DNA of 64,000 bases. Source: Leifsonia shinshuensis. GTDB taxonomy: Bacteria > Actinomycetota > Actinomycetes > Actinomycetales > Microbacteriaceae. The position numbers were made by a program, and so were the translations under genes. The notes beneath the pieces were generated by a model, which worked only from the letters and a program-made list of their open reading frames with translations, was not told the DNA's origin and made no database searches. Below are positions 8,057 to 15,042 of the stretch, one piece after another (the stretch's first letter is position 1; each line of letters begins with the position of its first letter). The DNA lies in NCBI RefSeq assembly GCF_022606355.1, contig NZ_JAHHZQ010000005.1, positions 481,428-545,427 of the forward strand. The letters run 5' to 3'.

Positions 8057-9385
8057 GTGATCGCACTGAGCCCGGACGAGGTCGCCGCCCGCGCGGCCGA
8101 GGCCTACACGTACTTCTACCCGCTGGTGACGATGGATGTCACACGCACCGTCTTCACCCAGCCGGGCGAGTCGACGGCCATCGGTCGGGGGCCTACGAAC
8201 ACCCTTGCACACGCGCGGGCCTTCCCCGACGCCGACTTCCGAGCGGTCGTCGCGCCGAACTTCGACACCCTGTACTCGTCCGCGTGGCTCGACCTCTCAC
8301 GCGGCCCGCTCCTCCTGGACGTCCCGGACAGCGGGGGCCGGTACTACCTGCTCCCGCTGCTCGACATGTGGACGAACGCGTTCGCCGTGCCGGGCAAGCG
8401 CACCACGGGGACCGCGGCGGCGCGGTTCCTGATCGCACCGCCCGGGTGGGAGGGGGAGATGCCGGACGCGGTGACGAGGATCGACGCCCCGACCTCCCAC
8501 GTCTGGTTGATCGGTCGCGTCCAAACGAACGGGCCGGCCGACTACGCGGCCGTCCGGGAGTTCCAGGACGGCCTCCGGCTCACCGGGCTCGACGGCGAGG
8601 CGCCCTCGACCGCGCTTCCGGCTTCGGTGGCGCCCGAGGGGCTCGACCTCACCGAGGAGCCGCTCGCGATCGTCAACGGGCTCCCGGCCGTGGACTACTT
8701 CGCCTACGCCGCGCGCCTGCTCGCCGAGCACCCTCCGCAGGCGACGGACTTCAGCATCCTGGCCCGCTTGGGGGCGCTGGGGATCGTCCGCGGCGCGGAG
8801 TTCGACGGGGCCGCGTTCGACGACGACCAGCGTGCCGCCCTCGAGCGTGGTGCAGAGGATGCGCGCCAACGCCACAACCGGGCGATCACCACGATGGCCC
8901 GCATCGCGAACGGCTGGGCGATGAACACCGACACCATGGGCGTCTACGGGGACTTCTACCTCAAGCGCGCCGCCGTGTCGGTCGTCGGCCTGGGCGCGAA
9001 CCAGCCCGAGGACGCCATCTATCCCATCGCCGTAGGCGACGCCGCAGGCCGCCCGATCGTGGGGGAGCGGGACTACGTGCAGCGCTTCGAGCACGACCAG
9101 CTGCCGCCGGTCGACGCCTTCTGGTCGGTGACGATGTACGACCACGACAGCTTCCAGGCACCGAATCCGCTGAACCGCTTCGCGCTCGGTGACCGCGACG
9201 CACTGTACTACGGCGACGACGGCTCGCTCGAGCTCTACTACGGACCGACGGATCCGGGCGGTGAGAAGTCGGCGAACTGGCTGCCGGCTCCCGCTGGGCC
9301 GCTACGGATCATCATGCGACTGTACGCTCCTCGGCCGGAGGCCCTGGACGGCAGATGGAACCCGCCGGCGATCGCGGGACGCTGA
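8057..9385 (+). CDS. DUF1254/DUF1214 domain protein
   Basis: 442 residues. The N-terminal half is DUF1254-like (AYTYFYPLVTMDVTRTVF; FDTLYSSAWLDLSRGP). The C-terminal third is DUF1214-like and ends with the family's recognisable stretch FWSVTMYDHDSF, SANWLPAPAGPLRI and RLYAPRPEALDGRWNPP. The biochemical function of the family is unknown. There is no signal peptide, although many relatives are secreted. The GTG at 8057 is preceded by GAGGGGG with good spacing; upstream in-frame codons lack homology. It converges on the XRE-cupin regulator, with 4 bp between stops. Confidence 0.85.
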   Translation: MIALSPDEVAARAAEAYTYFYPLVTMDVTRTVFTQPGESTAIGRGPTNTLAHARAFPDADFRAVVAPNFDTLYSSAWLDLSRGPLLLDVPDSGGRYYLLPLLDMWTNAFAVPGKRTTGTAAARFLIAPPGWEGEMPDAVTRIDAPTSHVWLIGRVQTNGPADYAAVREFQDGLRLTGLDGEAPSTALPASVAPEGLDLTEEPLAIVNGLPAVDYFAYAARLLAEHPPQATDFSILARLGALGIVRGAEFDGAAFDDDQRAALERGAEDARQRHNRAITTMARIANGWAMNTDTMGVYGDFYLKRAAVSVVGLGANQPEDAIYPIAVGDAAGRPIVGERDYVQRFEHDQLPPVDAFWSVTMYDHDSFQAPNPLNRFALGDRDALYYGDDGSLELYYGPTDPGGEKSANWLPAPAGPLRIIMRLYAPRPEALDGRWNPPAIAGR

Positions 9386-9389
9386 CCGG

Positions 9390-10001
9390 TCAGGGCGCCT
9401 TGTCCCCGTCGCCGGGGCGGGAGGGACGGGCGCGCAGATGGACGCGCTCGCCCTGCTTGCCGAACAGGCTGAGGAACTCCACGGCGTCTTCGCCCGCGCG
9501 TTCGAACCAGTGCGGCACCCGGGTGTCGAACTCGGCGGCCTCGCCGGGGCCGAGCTCGATGTCGTGGTCGCCGAGGACGAGCCTGAGCCGGCCGTTCAGC
9601 ACGTAGAGCCACTCGTAGCCCTCGTGACTCTTCGGGTCGGGGATGCCCGGGGCCGGGCTGCCGCCGGAGATGACGGTCTTGAACGCATGGATACCGCCGG
9701 GCCGGCGGGTCAGTGGGATCACGGTGCGGTCGCCGTGCCGCACCGGACGCAGGTTCACGCGCGGGTCGCCCGTCTGCGGCGCGTCGACCAGTTCGTCGAG
9801 CGTGACGCCGTGTGCGCGTGCGAGTGGGAGCAGCAGTTCGAGCGTCGGCCGTCGCGAGCCGGACTCCAGCCGCGAGAGCGTGCTGACCGAGATGCCGGTC
9901 GCGGCCGCGAGGTCGGCGAGTGTCAGGTCGCGCCTGGTCCGCAGCGCGCGGAGGCGCTCGCCGACGGCCTCGAGGCTGCGGTCGGGTGCGGTGTCGTTCA
10001 T
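9390..10001 (-). CDS. XRE-family regulator with C-terminal cupin domain
   Basis: 203 residues: a Cro/CI-type helix-turn-helix (about 14-66: LRALRTRRDLTLADLAAATG, SVSTLSRLESGSRRP) and a cupin barrel (about 108-185: GYEWLYVLNGRLRLVLGD, LGPGEAAEFDTRVPHWFE). Known: such two-domain proteins (SutR/PuuR-like) sense small molecules through the cupin. It is divergent from the thioredoxin-reductase-like gene at 10071, and the 69-bp gap holds two inverted repeats, so it probably controls that gene and itself. The start is the only ATG that keeps the whole helix-turn-helix. Confidence 0.85.
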   Translation of the reverse strand: MNDTAPDRSLEAVGERLRALRTRRDLTLADLAAATGISVSTLSRLESGSRRPTLELLLPLARAHGVTLDELVDAPQTGDPRVNLRPVRHGDRTVIPLTRRPGGIHAFKTVISGGSPAPGIPDPKSHEGYEWLYVLNGRLRLVLGDHDIELGPGEAAEFDTRVPHWFERAGEDAVEFLSLFGKQGERVHLRARPSRPGDGDKAP

Positions 10002-10013
10002 CACGCGACCAGT

Positions 10014-10049
10014 TTGCCATTCCGGCAACAGAACTTGCTGGATCTGTTG
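10014..10049. promoter_or_regulatory. Two inverted repeats in the divergent XRE-cupin/oxidoreductase promoter region
   Basis: TTGCC-N5-GGCAA (10014-10028) and an overlapping CAACAG-N12-CTGTTG (10026-10049) fill most of the gap between the divergent start codons. Likely operators for the adjacent XRE-cupin protein; inferred from position and symmetry only. Confidence 0.45.
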
Positions 10050-10070
10050 CCTGGCGTCCAGCCTGGAGTC

Positions 10071-11003
10071 ATGGACGACTTCGATGTGATCGTGATCGGC
10101 GGCGGCGCCGCCGGACTCAGCGCCGGACTCATGCTGGCCCGTGCCCGCGTCCCGGTGCTGGTGGTGGACGCGGGGGCGCCGCGGAACGCGCCGGCCGGGG
10201 AGGTCCACGGCCTCTTCGGCCGCGACGGCACGCCTCCCGCCGACCTCCTCGCCCGCGGCCGCGACGAGGTGCGGCGGTACGGCGGCCGCATCGTCTCCGG
10301 CACCGTGACCGACGCGCATCCCGACGGGGACGACTTCGCGGTGACGGTGGACGGCGACCGGCGGTTCACCGCACGCCGGATCGTCGTGGCGACCGGGCTG
10401 GTCGATGACGTTCCTGATCTCCCCGGCCTGCGCGAGCGTTGGGGTGCCGAGGTGGTGCACTGCCCGTTCTGTCACGGCTGGGAGGTGCGCGACACGGCGA
10501 TCGGCGTGCTGGCGCTGAACCCCCGCGCGATGCACCAGGCGCTGCTGTTCCACCAGTGGAGCCCCGACGTCACGCTGTTCGTGAACGGTCAGCCCGGTCT
10601 CGCCGAGGAAGCCGCTGAGCGCGGCATCCCCGTCGTGGAGGGCGTTGCCGAGGCCGTGGAACTGCGCGACGGACGGGTCGCAGGCATCCGCCTCGTGAAC
10701 GGTGACGTGCACCCTGTCGAGACGGTCGTCATCGGGCCGCGTTCGCGAATCGTCGCGCCGTTCCTGCAAGGACTCGGCCTCGCGCCGGTGGAGCATCCGT
10801 CCGGCATCGGCGAGTACCTGCCGACCGATGCCCAGGGCCGGACCGGGGTGCCCGGGGTGTGGGCGGCCGGCAACGTGACGGATCCGTCGGCGCAGGTCGG
10901 CGGGGCCGCGGCGGCTGCGGCCCTGGTCGCCGGCCAGCTCGCGATGGAGTTCGCGCTCGAGAAGGTGGCGCGGCTGCGGACGCCGACGGGCGCTCCGGAG
11001 TGA
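10071..11003 (+). CDS. Thioredoxin-reductase-like FAD/NAD(P)-dependent oxidoreductase
   Basis: 310 residues of the low-molecular-weight thioredoxin reductase fold: FAD motif VIVIGGGAAGLSAGL (6-20), redox pair C131-P-F-C134 in HCPFCHGWEV, and C-terminal FAD motif GVWAAGNVTDPSAQVGGAA. The NADPH motif GxGxxA/G is not evident: the expected region reads GVLALNPRAMHQALLF, as in the DepH/GliT-like and stand-alone thiol oxidase branch. It may therefore use another electron partner or oxygen. The start lies 6 nt after CAGCCT and also has GGAG nearby. Probably controlled by the divergent XRE-cupin protein. Confidence 0.8.
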   Translation: MDDFDVIVIGGGAAGLSAGLMLARARVPVLVVDAGAPRNAPAGEVHGLFGRDGTPPADLLARGRDEVRRYGGRIVSGTVTDAHPDGDDFAVTVDGDRRFTARRIVVATGLVDDVPDLPGLRERWGAEVVHCPFCHGWEVRDTAIGVLALNPRAMHQALLFHQWSPDVTLFVNGQPGLAEEAAERGIPVVEGVAEAVELRDGRVAGIRLVNGDVHPVETVVIGPRSRIVAPFLQGLGLAPVEHPSGIGEYLPTDAQGRTGVPGVWAAGNVTDPSAQVGGAAAAAALVAGQLAMEFALEKVARLRTPTGAPE

Positions 11004-11025
11004 CGACCGGGCTGCGCGCGGGCGC

Positions 11026-11199
11026 TCAGGCGCCCTCGTAGCGCGGGCCGTCCTCGCGGAACGCGAGGGCCTCCGGGAGGTCGCGCTGCAGGTCGTCGGC
11101 CTTGGCCGCCAGGGGGTCCTGCCCGGTCGCGGTGCCCTCCGGGTCGGTGAAGACGACGTCCTCCGCGTTCACCTCGTCGATGGCGGCTCGACGAGCGGC
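11026..11199 (-). pseudogene. Fragment of a SnoaL-like protein
   Basis: The minus-strand frame reads ARRAAIDEVNAEDVVFTDPEG..TGQDPLAAKADDLQ and stops after about 58 codons. This matches the N-terminal third of SnoaL-like (NTF2-fold) proteins, which usually have RRAAIDELYAEDVVFTDPEG and run to 110-140 residues. Upstream the frame simply runs into the TetR gene in another frame, with no natural start; the best internal GTG is at 11172. Inferred: a decayed remnant of a gene that once followed the TetR gene. It could still be translated by coupling to the TetR stop. Confidence 0.5.
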
Positions 11200-11228
11200 G
11201 GCGGCACGGTCGCCTCCGGCTTCCCCCG

Positions 11229-11813
11229 TCAGCCGACGCGGGGCCGCAACCCGTCGATCAGCAGGTCGAGGAGCCGGTCGGTCCGAGCGGGCCCGTCGGC
11301 TCCGTCCGCTGCGCCGGACGACAGGAAGACGCCGACGAGCATCGTGACCACATCGTCCGGGTCCACGTCGGTGCGCAGGATGCCGTCGGCCGCGCCGGCC
11401 GTGAGCATCGATCCGATCACCGCTGTGATTCGTTGCCGGGTGGCGGGGGTCGCGATCCGCCCCGAGGCCCAGCCGGCACGCAGGGTCCCCAGCATCCCGC
11501 GCTTGGCGACGGTGAAGCGGGCGTAGTGGTTCATCCACTCGCGCAGCGCCTGGTCGGCCGGGAGGGCGGCGAGGAGCGGCTCGGCGTCGGCGACGACGGT
11601 GTCGAGCTCCGCCGCGTAGACGGCCTCCACCAGCGCATCGCGGGTGGGGAAGTGCCGGTAGAGCGTCCCGATGCCCACGCCTGCGTCTTTGGCGATCCGG
11701 TCGAGGGTCACCTCGTCGCCGTCGGCCGCGAACGCCGCGCGAGCGATCGTGAGCAGGTGGTCGCGGTTGCGCTGGGCGTCCGCGCGCAGCGGTCGCTGAT
11801 TCGGCGAACTCAA
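11229..11813 (-). CDS. TetR-family regulator
   Basis: 194 residues: N-terminal TetR helix-turn-helix (about 12-58: RDHLLTIARAAFAADG, VTLDRIAKDAGVGIGTLYRHFPTRDAL) and a helical ligand domain of the type found in actinobacterial regulators (WASGRIATPATRQRI, LLIDGLRPRVG). The start is a TTG at 11813, supported by GGAGGAG upstream; no ATG or GTG is available before the helix-turn-helix. Divergent from the aldo-keto reductase. Two copies of CGGAGG-N2-CCTCCG lie between them, one over its own ribosome binding site, so autoregulation is likely. Confidence 0.85.
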   Translation of the reverse strand: MSSPNQRPLRADAQRNRDHLLTIARAAFAADGDEVTLDRIAKDAGVGIGTLYRHFPTRDALVEAVYAAELDTVVADAEPLLAALPADQALREWMNHYARFTVAKRGMLGTLRAGWASGRIATPATRQRITAVIGSMLTAGAADGILRTDVDPDDVVTMLVGVFLSSGAADGADGPARTDRLLDLLIDGLRPRVG

Positions 11814-11815
11814 AG

Positions 11816-11829
11816 CGGAGGCTCCTCCG
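11816..11829. promoter_or_regulatory. TetR operator candidate, copy 1
   Basis: CGGAGG-CT-CCTCCG, a perfect two-arm palindrome lying immediately in front of the TetR start codon and overlapping its Shine-Dalgarno. Confidence 0.6.
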
Positions 11830-11850
11830 GAAGGTGTATCGTGGCGTTAG

Positions 11851-11864
11851 CGGAGGATCCTCCG
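11851..11864. promoter_or_regulatory. TetR operator candidate, copy 2
   Basis: CGGAGG-AT-CCTCCG, extended to an 18-bp perfect palindrome (AGCGGAGGATCCTCCGCT, 11849-11866), 31 bp before the aldo-keto reductase start. Same half-sites as copy 1, centres 35 bp apart. Confidence 0.6.
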
Positions 11865-11896
11865 CTTCGTCCATTCTGACACGGGAGGGCAGCACC

Positions 11897-12838
11897 ATGA
11901 CCGACGACACGATCACCGACGACCGATCGCGCCCCGGTGGCGTCGGTGAACTCGCCGGGCGCCGGGTCGCCAGGATCGGCTTCGGCGCGATGCAGCTCGA
12001 GCGGCTCCGCGGGGATCGGCCTGCGGCGATCGCGCTGGTGCGACGCGCGACCGAGCTCGGCGTCGACCACATCGACACGGCCGAGTTCTACGGCGACGGG
12101 TTCGTCAACGGCGTTCTCGGCGAGGCGCTCGCCGGACACGACGGCGACGTCCAGTTCGTGAGCAAGGTCGGCGCCGAGGTCGTCCCGGGCGGGCACGGCC
12201 TCCGGCCCGCGCAGCGACCCGAGCAGCTCCGTGCCGCCGTGGAGGCGAACCTGCGCTCGCTCGGCGTCGAGCGCATCCCGGTCGTCAACCTGCGCCGCAT
12301 GGACTCCGGAATCGGCATCCGCGCCGACGGTGACCAGGTCGTGCCGCTCGACGACCAGCTCGAGGCGATGGTCGCGATGCGCGACGACGGCATGATCGAC
12401 GGCATCGGCCTCAGCAGTGTGGCCATCGACGGCCTCCGCCGAGCGCTCCCCGCCGGTGTCGTGTGCGTGCAGAACGCCTACAGCCTGGTCGCCCGCGACG
12501 ACGAGGACATGCTCGCGCTGTGCCAGGCGCACGGCATCGCGTGGGTGCCGTACTTCCCGCTCGGCAGCGCCTTCGCCGGCCTCCCCAAGGTGACAGACGA
12601 GCCGGAGGTGATCTCGGCTGCGGAGGCGCTCGGCGTCACTGCCTCCCAGGTCGGTCTCGCCTGGCTGCTGCAGCACGCGCCGAACGTCCTGCTCATCCCC
12701 GGCACCGCGGATGCCGGGCACCTGGAGGCGAACCTGGCGGCGGGCTCGGTCGTCCTCGACGCCGAGACCCTGGCCCGCCTCGATGCCATCCCCACCCGGG
12801 AGCTCGACGTCGCGGCCTTCCGGGCGCGCCAGGGGTGA
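11897..12838 (+). CDS. Aldo/keto reductase with an altered catalytic tetrad
   Basis: 313 residues, TIM-barrel AKR. The catalytic Asp60 (DHIDTAEFYG), Tyr65 and Lys90 (FVSKVG) are present, but the strand that normally supplies the catalytic histidine (YLHxxD) reads VVNLRRMDSG, with Arg133 at about that place. The NADPH-binding end (LLIPGTADAGHLEANLAA) is intact. Substrate unknown. The ATG at 11897 is preceded by GGGAGGG. Divergent TetR and the twin palindromes imply induction by the regulator's ligand. It converges on an SDR through a palindromic repeat. Confidence 0.85.
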   Translation: MTDDTITDDRSRPGGVGELAGRRVARIGFGAMQLERLRGDRPAAIALVRRATELGVDHIDTAEFYGDGFVNGVLGEALAGHDGDVQFVSKVGAEVVPGGHGLRPAQRPEQLRAAVEANLRSLGVERIPVVNLRRMDSGIGIRADGDQVVPLDDQLEAMVAMRDDGMIDGIGLSSVAIDGLRRALPAGVVCVQNAYSLVARDDEDMLALCQAHGIAWVPYFPLGSAFAGLPKVTDEPEVISAAEALGVTASQVGLAWLLQHAPNVLLIPGTADAGHLEANLAAGSVVLDAETLARLDAIPTRELDVAAFRARQG

Positions 12839-12843
12839 CGGGC

Positions 12844-12901
12844 GTCGACATTCGTCACGAATGTCGACTTTCGTGCCACGGATCGTGGCATTCGTCACGA
12901 A
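12844..12901. repeat. Two-hairpin palindromic repeat, copy B (between AKR and SDR)
   Basis: GTCGACATTCG-TCA-CGAATGTCGAC (12844-12868) is followed by CTTTCG, a second stem GTGCCACGGATCGTGGCA and CATTCGTCACGAAT. The order of words matches copy A at 7900-7955. Between two convergent genes it can also serve as a bidirectional terminator. Confidence 0.6.
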
Positions 12902-12908
12902 TCCCGGC

Positions 12909-13697
12909 TCAGCGGGCGGTCCAGCCGCCGTCGATGGCGAGGGTCTGGCCGGTGATCAAGGACGCGGCGGGGGAGGCGAGGAAGGCGACGGCGCCGGAGA
13001 CCTCCGCCGGCACCCCGATGCGGTGGAGGGCCGCGATGCGCTCGATGGTGTCGGCGCGGAAGGCGTCGTCCGAGAGCGCCTCGGACGTGCCGTCCGTGGC
13101 GATGAAGGTGGGCGCCACGGCGTTCACGCGGATGCCGTAGCCTCCCCACTCCACGGCCAGGCAGCGGGTGAGGTGAACGACGGCGGCCTTGGCGGTGCAG
13201 TACGACGACTCGAGCGGGAGGGCGACGAGCCCGGCCTGGGAGGCGATGTTCACGATCGACCCTCCGCCGTTCACGCGCATGCTCTTCGCGACGTGCTGCG
13301 AGAGGAAGAACGTCGAGCGGGTGTTCAGCCGCCAGACATGATCGAAGTCGTCCTCGGTGACCTCGAGCGCGGGTGCGTTGACACCGCCACCGGCGTTGTT
13401 CACCAGGATGTCGATGGGGCCGAGCTCGGCGGTGACCTCGTCGATCGCCGCGCGGCAGGCGGAGAGGTCGAGCACGTCCAGGCGCACGGCGCGTGCCGTC
13501 ACGCCGAACGCGGTCAGGTCGGCGACGAGCTCGGCGGAGCCGTCGGGATCGCGCACGCCGAGCACGACGTCGGCGCCCTGTCCCGCGAGTTCGAGGGCGA
13601 TCTCGCGGCCGAGCCCGCGACTGGCCGCGGTCACGAGTGCGCGCGAGCCCGTGAGGGCGAAGGGTGTGCGGGCGGGGGCGGTGGATGCGTCGGTCAC
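12909..13697 (-). CDS. Short-chain dehydrogenase/reductase
   Basis: 262 residues with a full SDR signature: TAASRGLG (NAD(P)-binding), NNAG, catalytic Ser in NIASQAG, and YCTAK (Tyr-x3-Lys), ending SLITGQTLAIDGGW. Resembles gluconate/3-oxoacyl reductase-type SDRs; substrate not assigned. The GTG at 13697 begins 7 nt after a TACACT box and has no Shine-Dalgarno (leaderless type); a longer in-frame version would run through the operator of the neighbouring ROK gene. Its divergence from the ROK repressor suggests a sugar-related substrate. Confidence 0.85.
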   Translation of the reverse strand: MTDASTAPARTPFALTGSRALVTAASRGLGREIALELAGQGADVVLGVRDPDGSAELVADLTAFGVTARAVRLDVLDLSACRAAIDEVTAELGPIDILVNNAGGGVNAPALEVTEDDFDHVWRLNTRSTFFLSQHVAKSMRVNGGGSIVNIASQAGLVALPLESSYCTAKAAVVHLTRCLAVEWGGYGIRVNAVAPTFIATDGTSEALSDDAFRADTIERIAALHRIGVPAEVSGAVAFLASPAASLITGQTLAIDGGWTAR

Positions 13698-13728
13698 GTG
13701 CAGGAGTGTAACGAGTTCGTTTCGGTGC

Positions 13729-13763
13729 TTGCGTTTCTTTTGTTCGTAAGCTTTACTAACAAA
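13729..13763 (+). promoter_or_regulatory. Promoter and 25-bp palindromic operator of the ROK regulator gene
   Basis: A -35-like TTGCGT (13729-13734), a 17-bp spacer and a -10-like TTTACT (13752-13757) place the transcript start at or next to the ATG at 13765. A 25-bp imperfect palindrome (arms TTTGTT.GTAA and TTAC.AACAAA, 13739-13763) covers the -10 box. Likely the site where the ROK repressor shuts off its own gene and perhaps the divergent SDR. Confidence 0.55.
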
Positions 13764-13764
13764 C

Positions 13765-14946
13765 ATGACCACGATGGATGTGCGGGGAAGCAACGGCGGG
13801 CTCGGCCCCGGCCGGGCGCTCCGGCCGCGCGCCAAGGTCCTCCCGGAGCACGCGCGCAGCCACAACCGCTCGCTCGTCCTCCAGACGCTCTACCGGGCAG
13901 GCCGGCTCAGCCGCGCCGACATCGCACGCGAGACCGGGCTCACCCGGGTCACCGTATCCGATCTGGTCGCGGAACTCCTGAGCGAAGGCCTGGTCATCGA
14001 ACTCGGCCAGCGCGAGTCGGCGCGCCCGGGCAAGCCGGCGGTGCTCCTCGACATCAATCGCTCCGCACACCAGATCGTCGGCGTCGACCTGAGCGATCAC
14101 GACCGGTTCCGCGGCGCGGTGATGGACCTCGACGGCGAGCTGCTCCACTCCGCCGAGGTCCCGCTCCAAGACGGGGACGGCCGTGCGGCGACCGGCGAGG
14201 AGGCCCTCGCGAAGGTCGTCGAGCTGGTCCGTCACCTCGTCGACAGCGCGACGGCGCCCATCCTCGGCATCGGCGTCGGCTCCCCGGGTGTCGTCGACCT
14301 CACAGGCACCATCCTCACGGCCCCGAACCTCGGCTGGACCGGAGTTCCGCTGCAGCACGACCTGCACCTCCTCACCGGGCTGCCGGTCGTCGTCGCCAAC
14401 GACGCCAACGCCGCCGTGCTCGCCGAGCACAGCTACGGGGGAGCGACCGGCGACATGATGCTCATCCGCGTCGGCCACGGAATCGGAGCGGGGCTCATCA
14501 TCGCCGGCGCCCTCGTCTACGGCAGCCACTTCGCCGCGGGGGAGATCGGCCAGGTCATGGTCGGCACCGACCTCGGGCTCGACGCCACGTACAGCCGCGA
14601 CCAGGTGCTCGAGCACTGGCTCAGCGTCCCGCAGCTCCAGCGCGGGATCCGCGAAGCGGAGGGCGCCGGCGCCGACACGACCCCCCTCCTCCGCGAAGCC
14701 GGCAGCAGGCTCGGCATCGCGCTCGCCCCGATCGTGGGCGCCCTCAACCTGTCGGAGCTCGTGCTGAGCGGGCCGACGGACCTCCTCGATGGCCCTCTCT
14801 CCGAGGCGACCATCCACACGCTCCGGAGCCGGACGATGGCAGAGAACCACGCCGACCTCACGGTCCGGATGACCACGCAGGGGCAGGACATCGTCCTGCG
14901 CGGCGCGGCCGTACTCGTCCTCTCCGGACAACTCGGGGTCTCGTAA
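13765..14946 (+). CDS. ROK-family transcriptional repressor (NagC/Mlc type)
   Basis: 393 residues: a winged helix-turn-helix (about 30-85: LYRAGRLSRADIARETGLTRVTVSDLVAELLSEGLV) and a ROK sugar-binding domain (IGVGSPGVVDLTGTI, VVVANDANAAVLAEH, GHGIGAGLII). The ROK zinc cluster CxCGxxGCxE is not seen, unlike in the two ROK kinases of this window. Known: such repressors bind a sugar or sugar phosphate and release DNA. It heads a cluster for import and breakdown of N-acetylglucosamine-type sugars, so that is its probable effector. The operator overlaps its own promoter and the mRNA appears leaderless. Confidence 0.85.
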   Translation: MTTMDVRGSNGGLGPGRALRPRAKVLPEHARSHNRSLVLQTLYRAGRLSRADIARETGLTRVTVSDLVAELLSEGLVIELGQRESARPGKPAVLLDINRSAHQIVGVDLSDHDRFRGAVMDLDGELLHSAEVPLQDGDGRAATGEEALAKVVELVRHLVDSATAPILGIGVGSPGVVDLTGTILTAPNLGWTGVPLQHDLHLLTGLPVVVANDANAAVLAEHSYGGATGDMMLIRVGHGIGAGLIIAGALVYGSHFAAGEIGQVMVGTDLGLDATYSRDQVLEHWLSVPQLQRGIREAEGAGADTTPLLREAGSRLGIALAPIVGALNLSELVLSGPTDLLDGPLSEATIHTLRSRTMAENHADLTVRMTTQGQDIVLRGAAVLVLSGQLGVS

Positions 14947-15042
14947 CACAGCACCGCGATCCACGACCCCTGCACCGACGGTGTGAAGCACTCGCCCACA
15001 CTGACCACCCAAGAAAGCCCGAACACAATGAAGGGAACAGCA

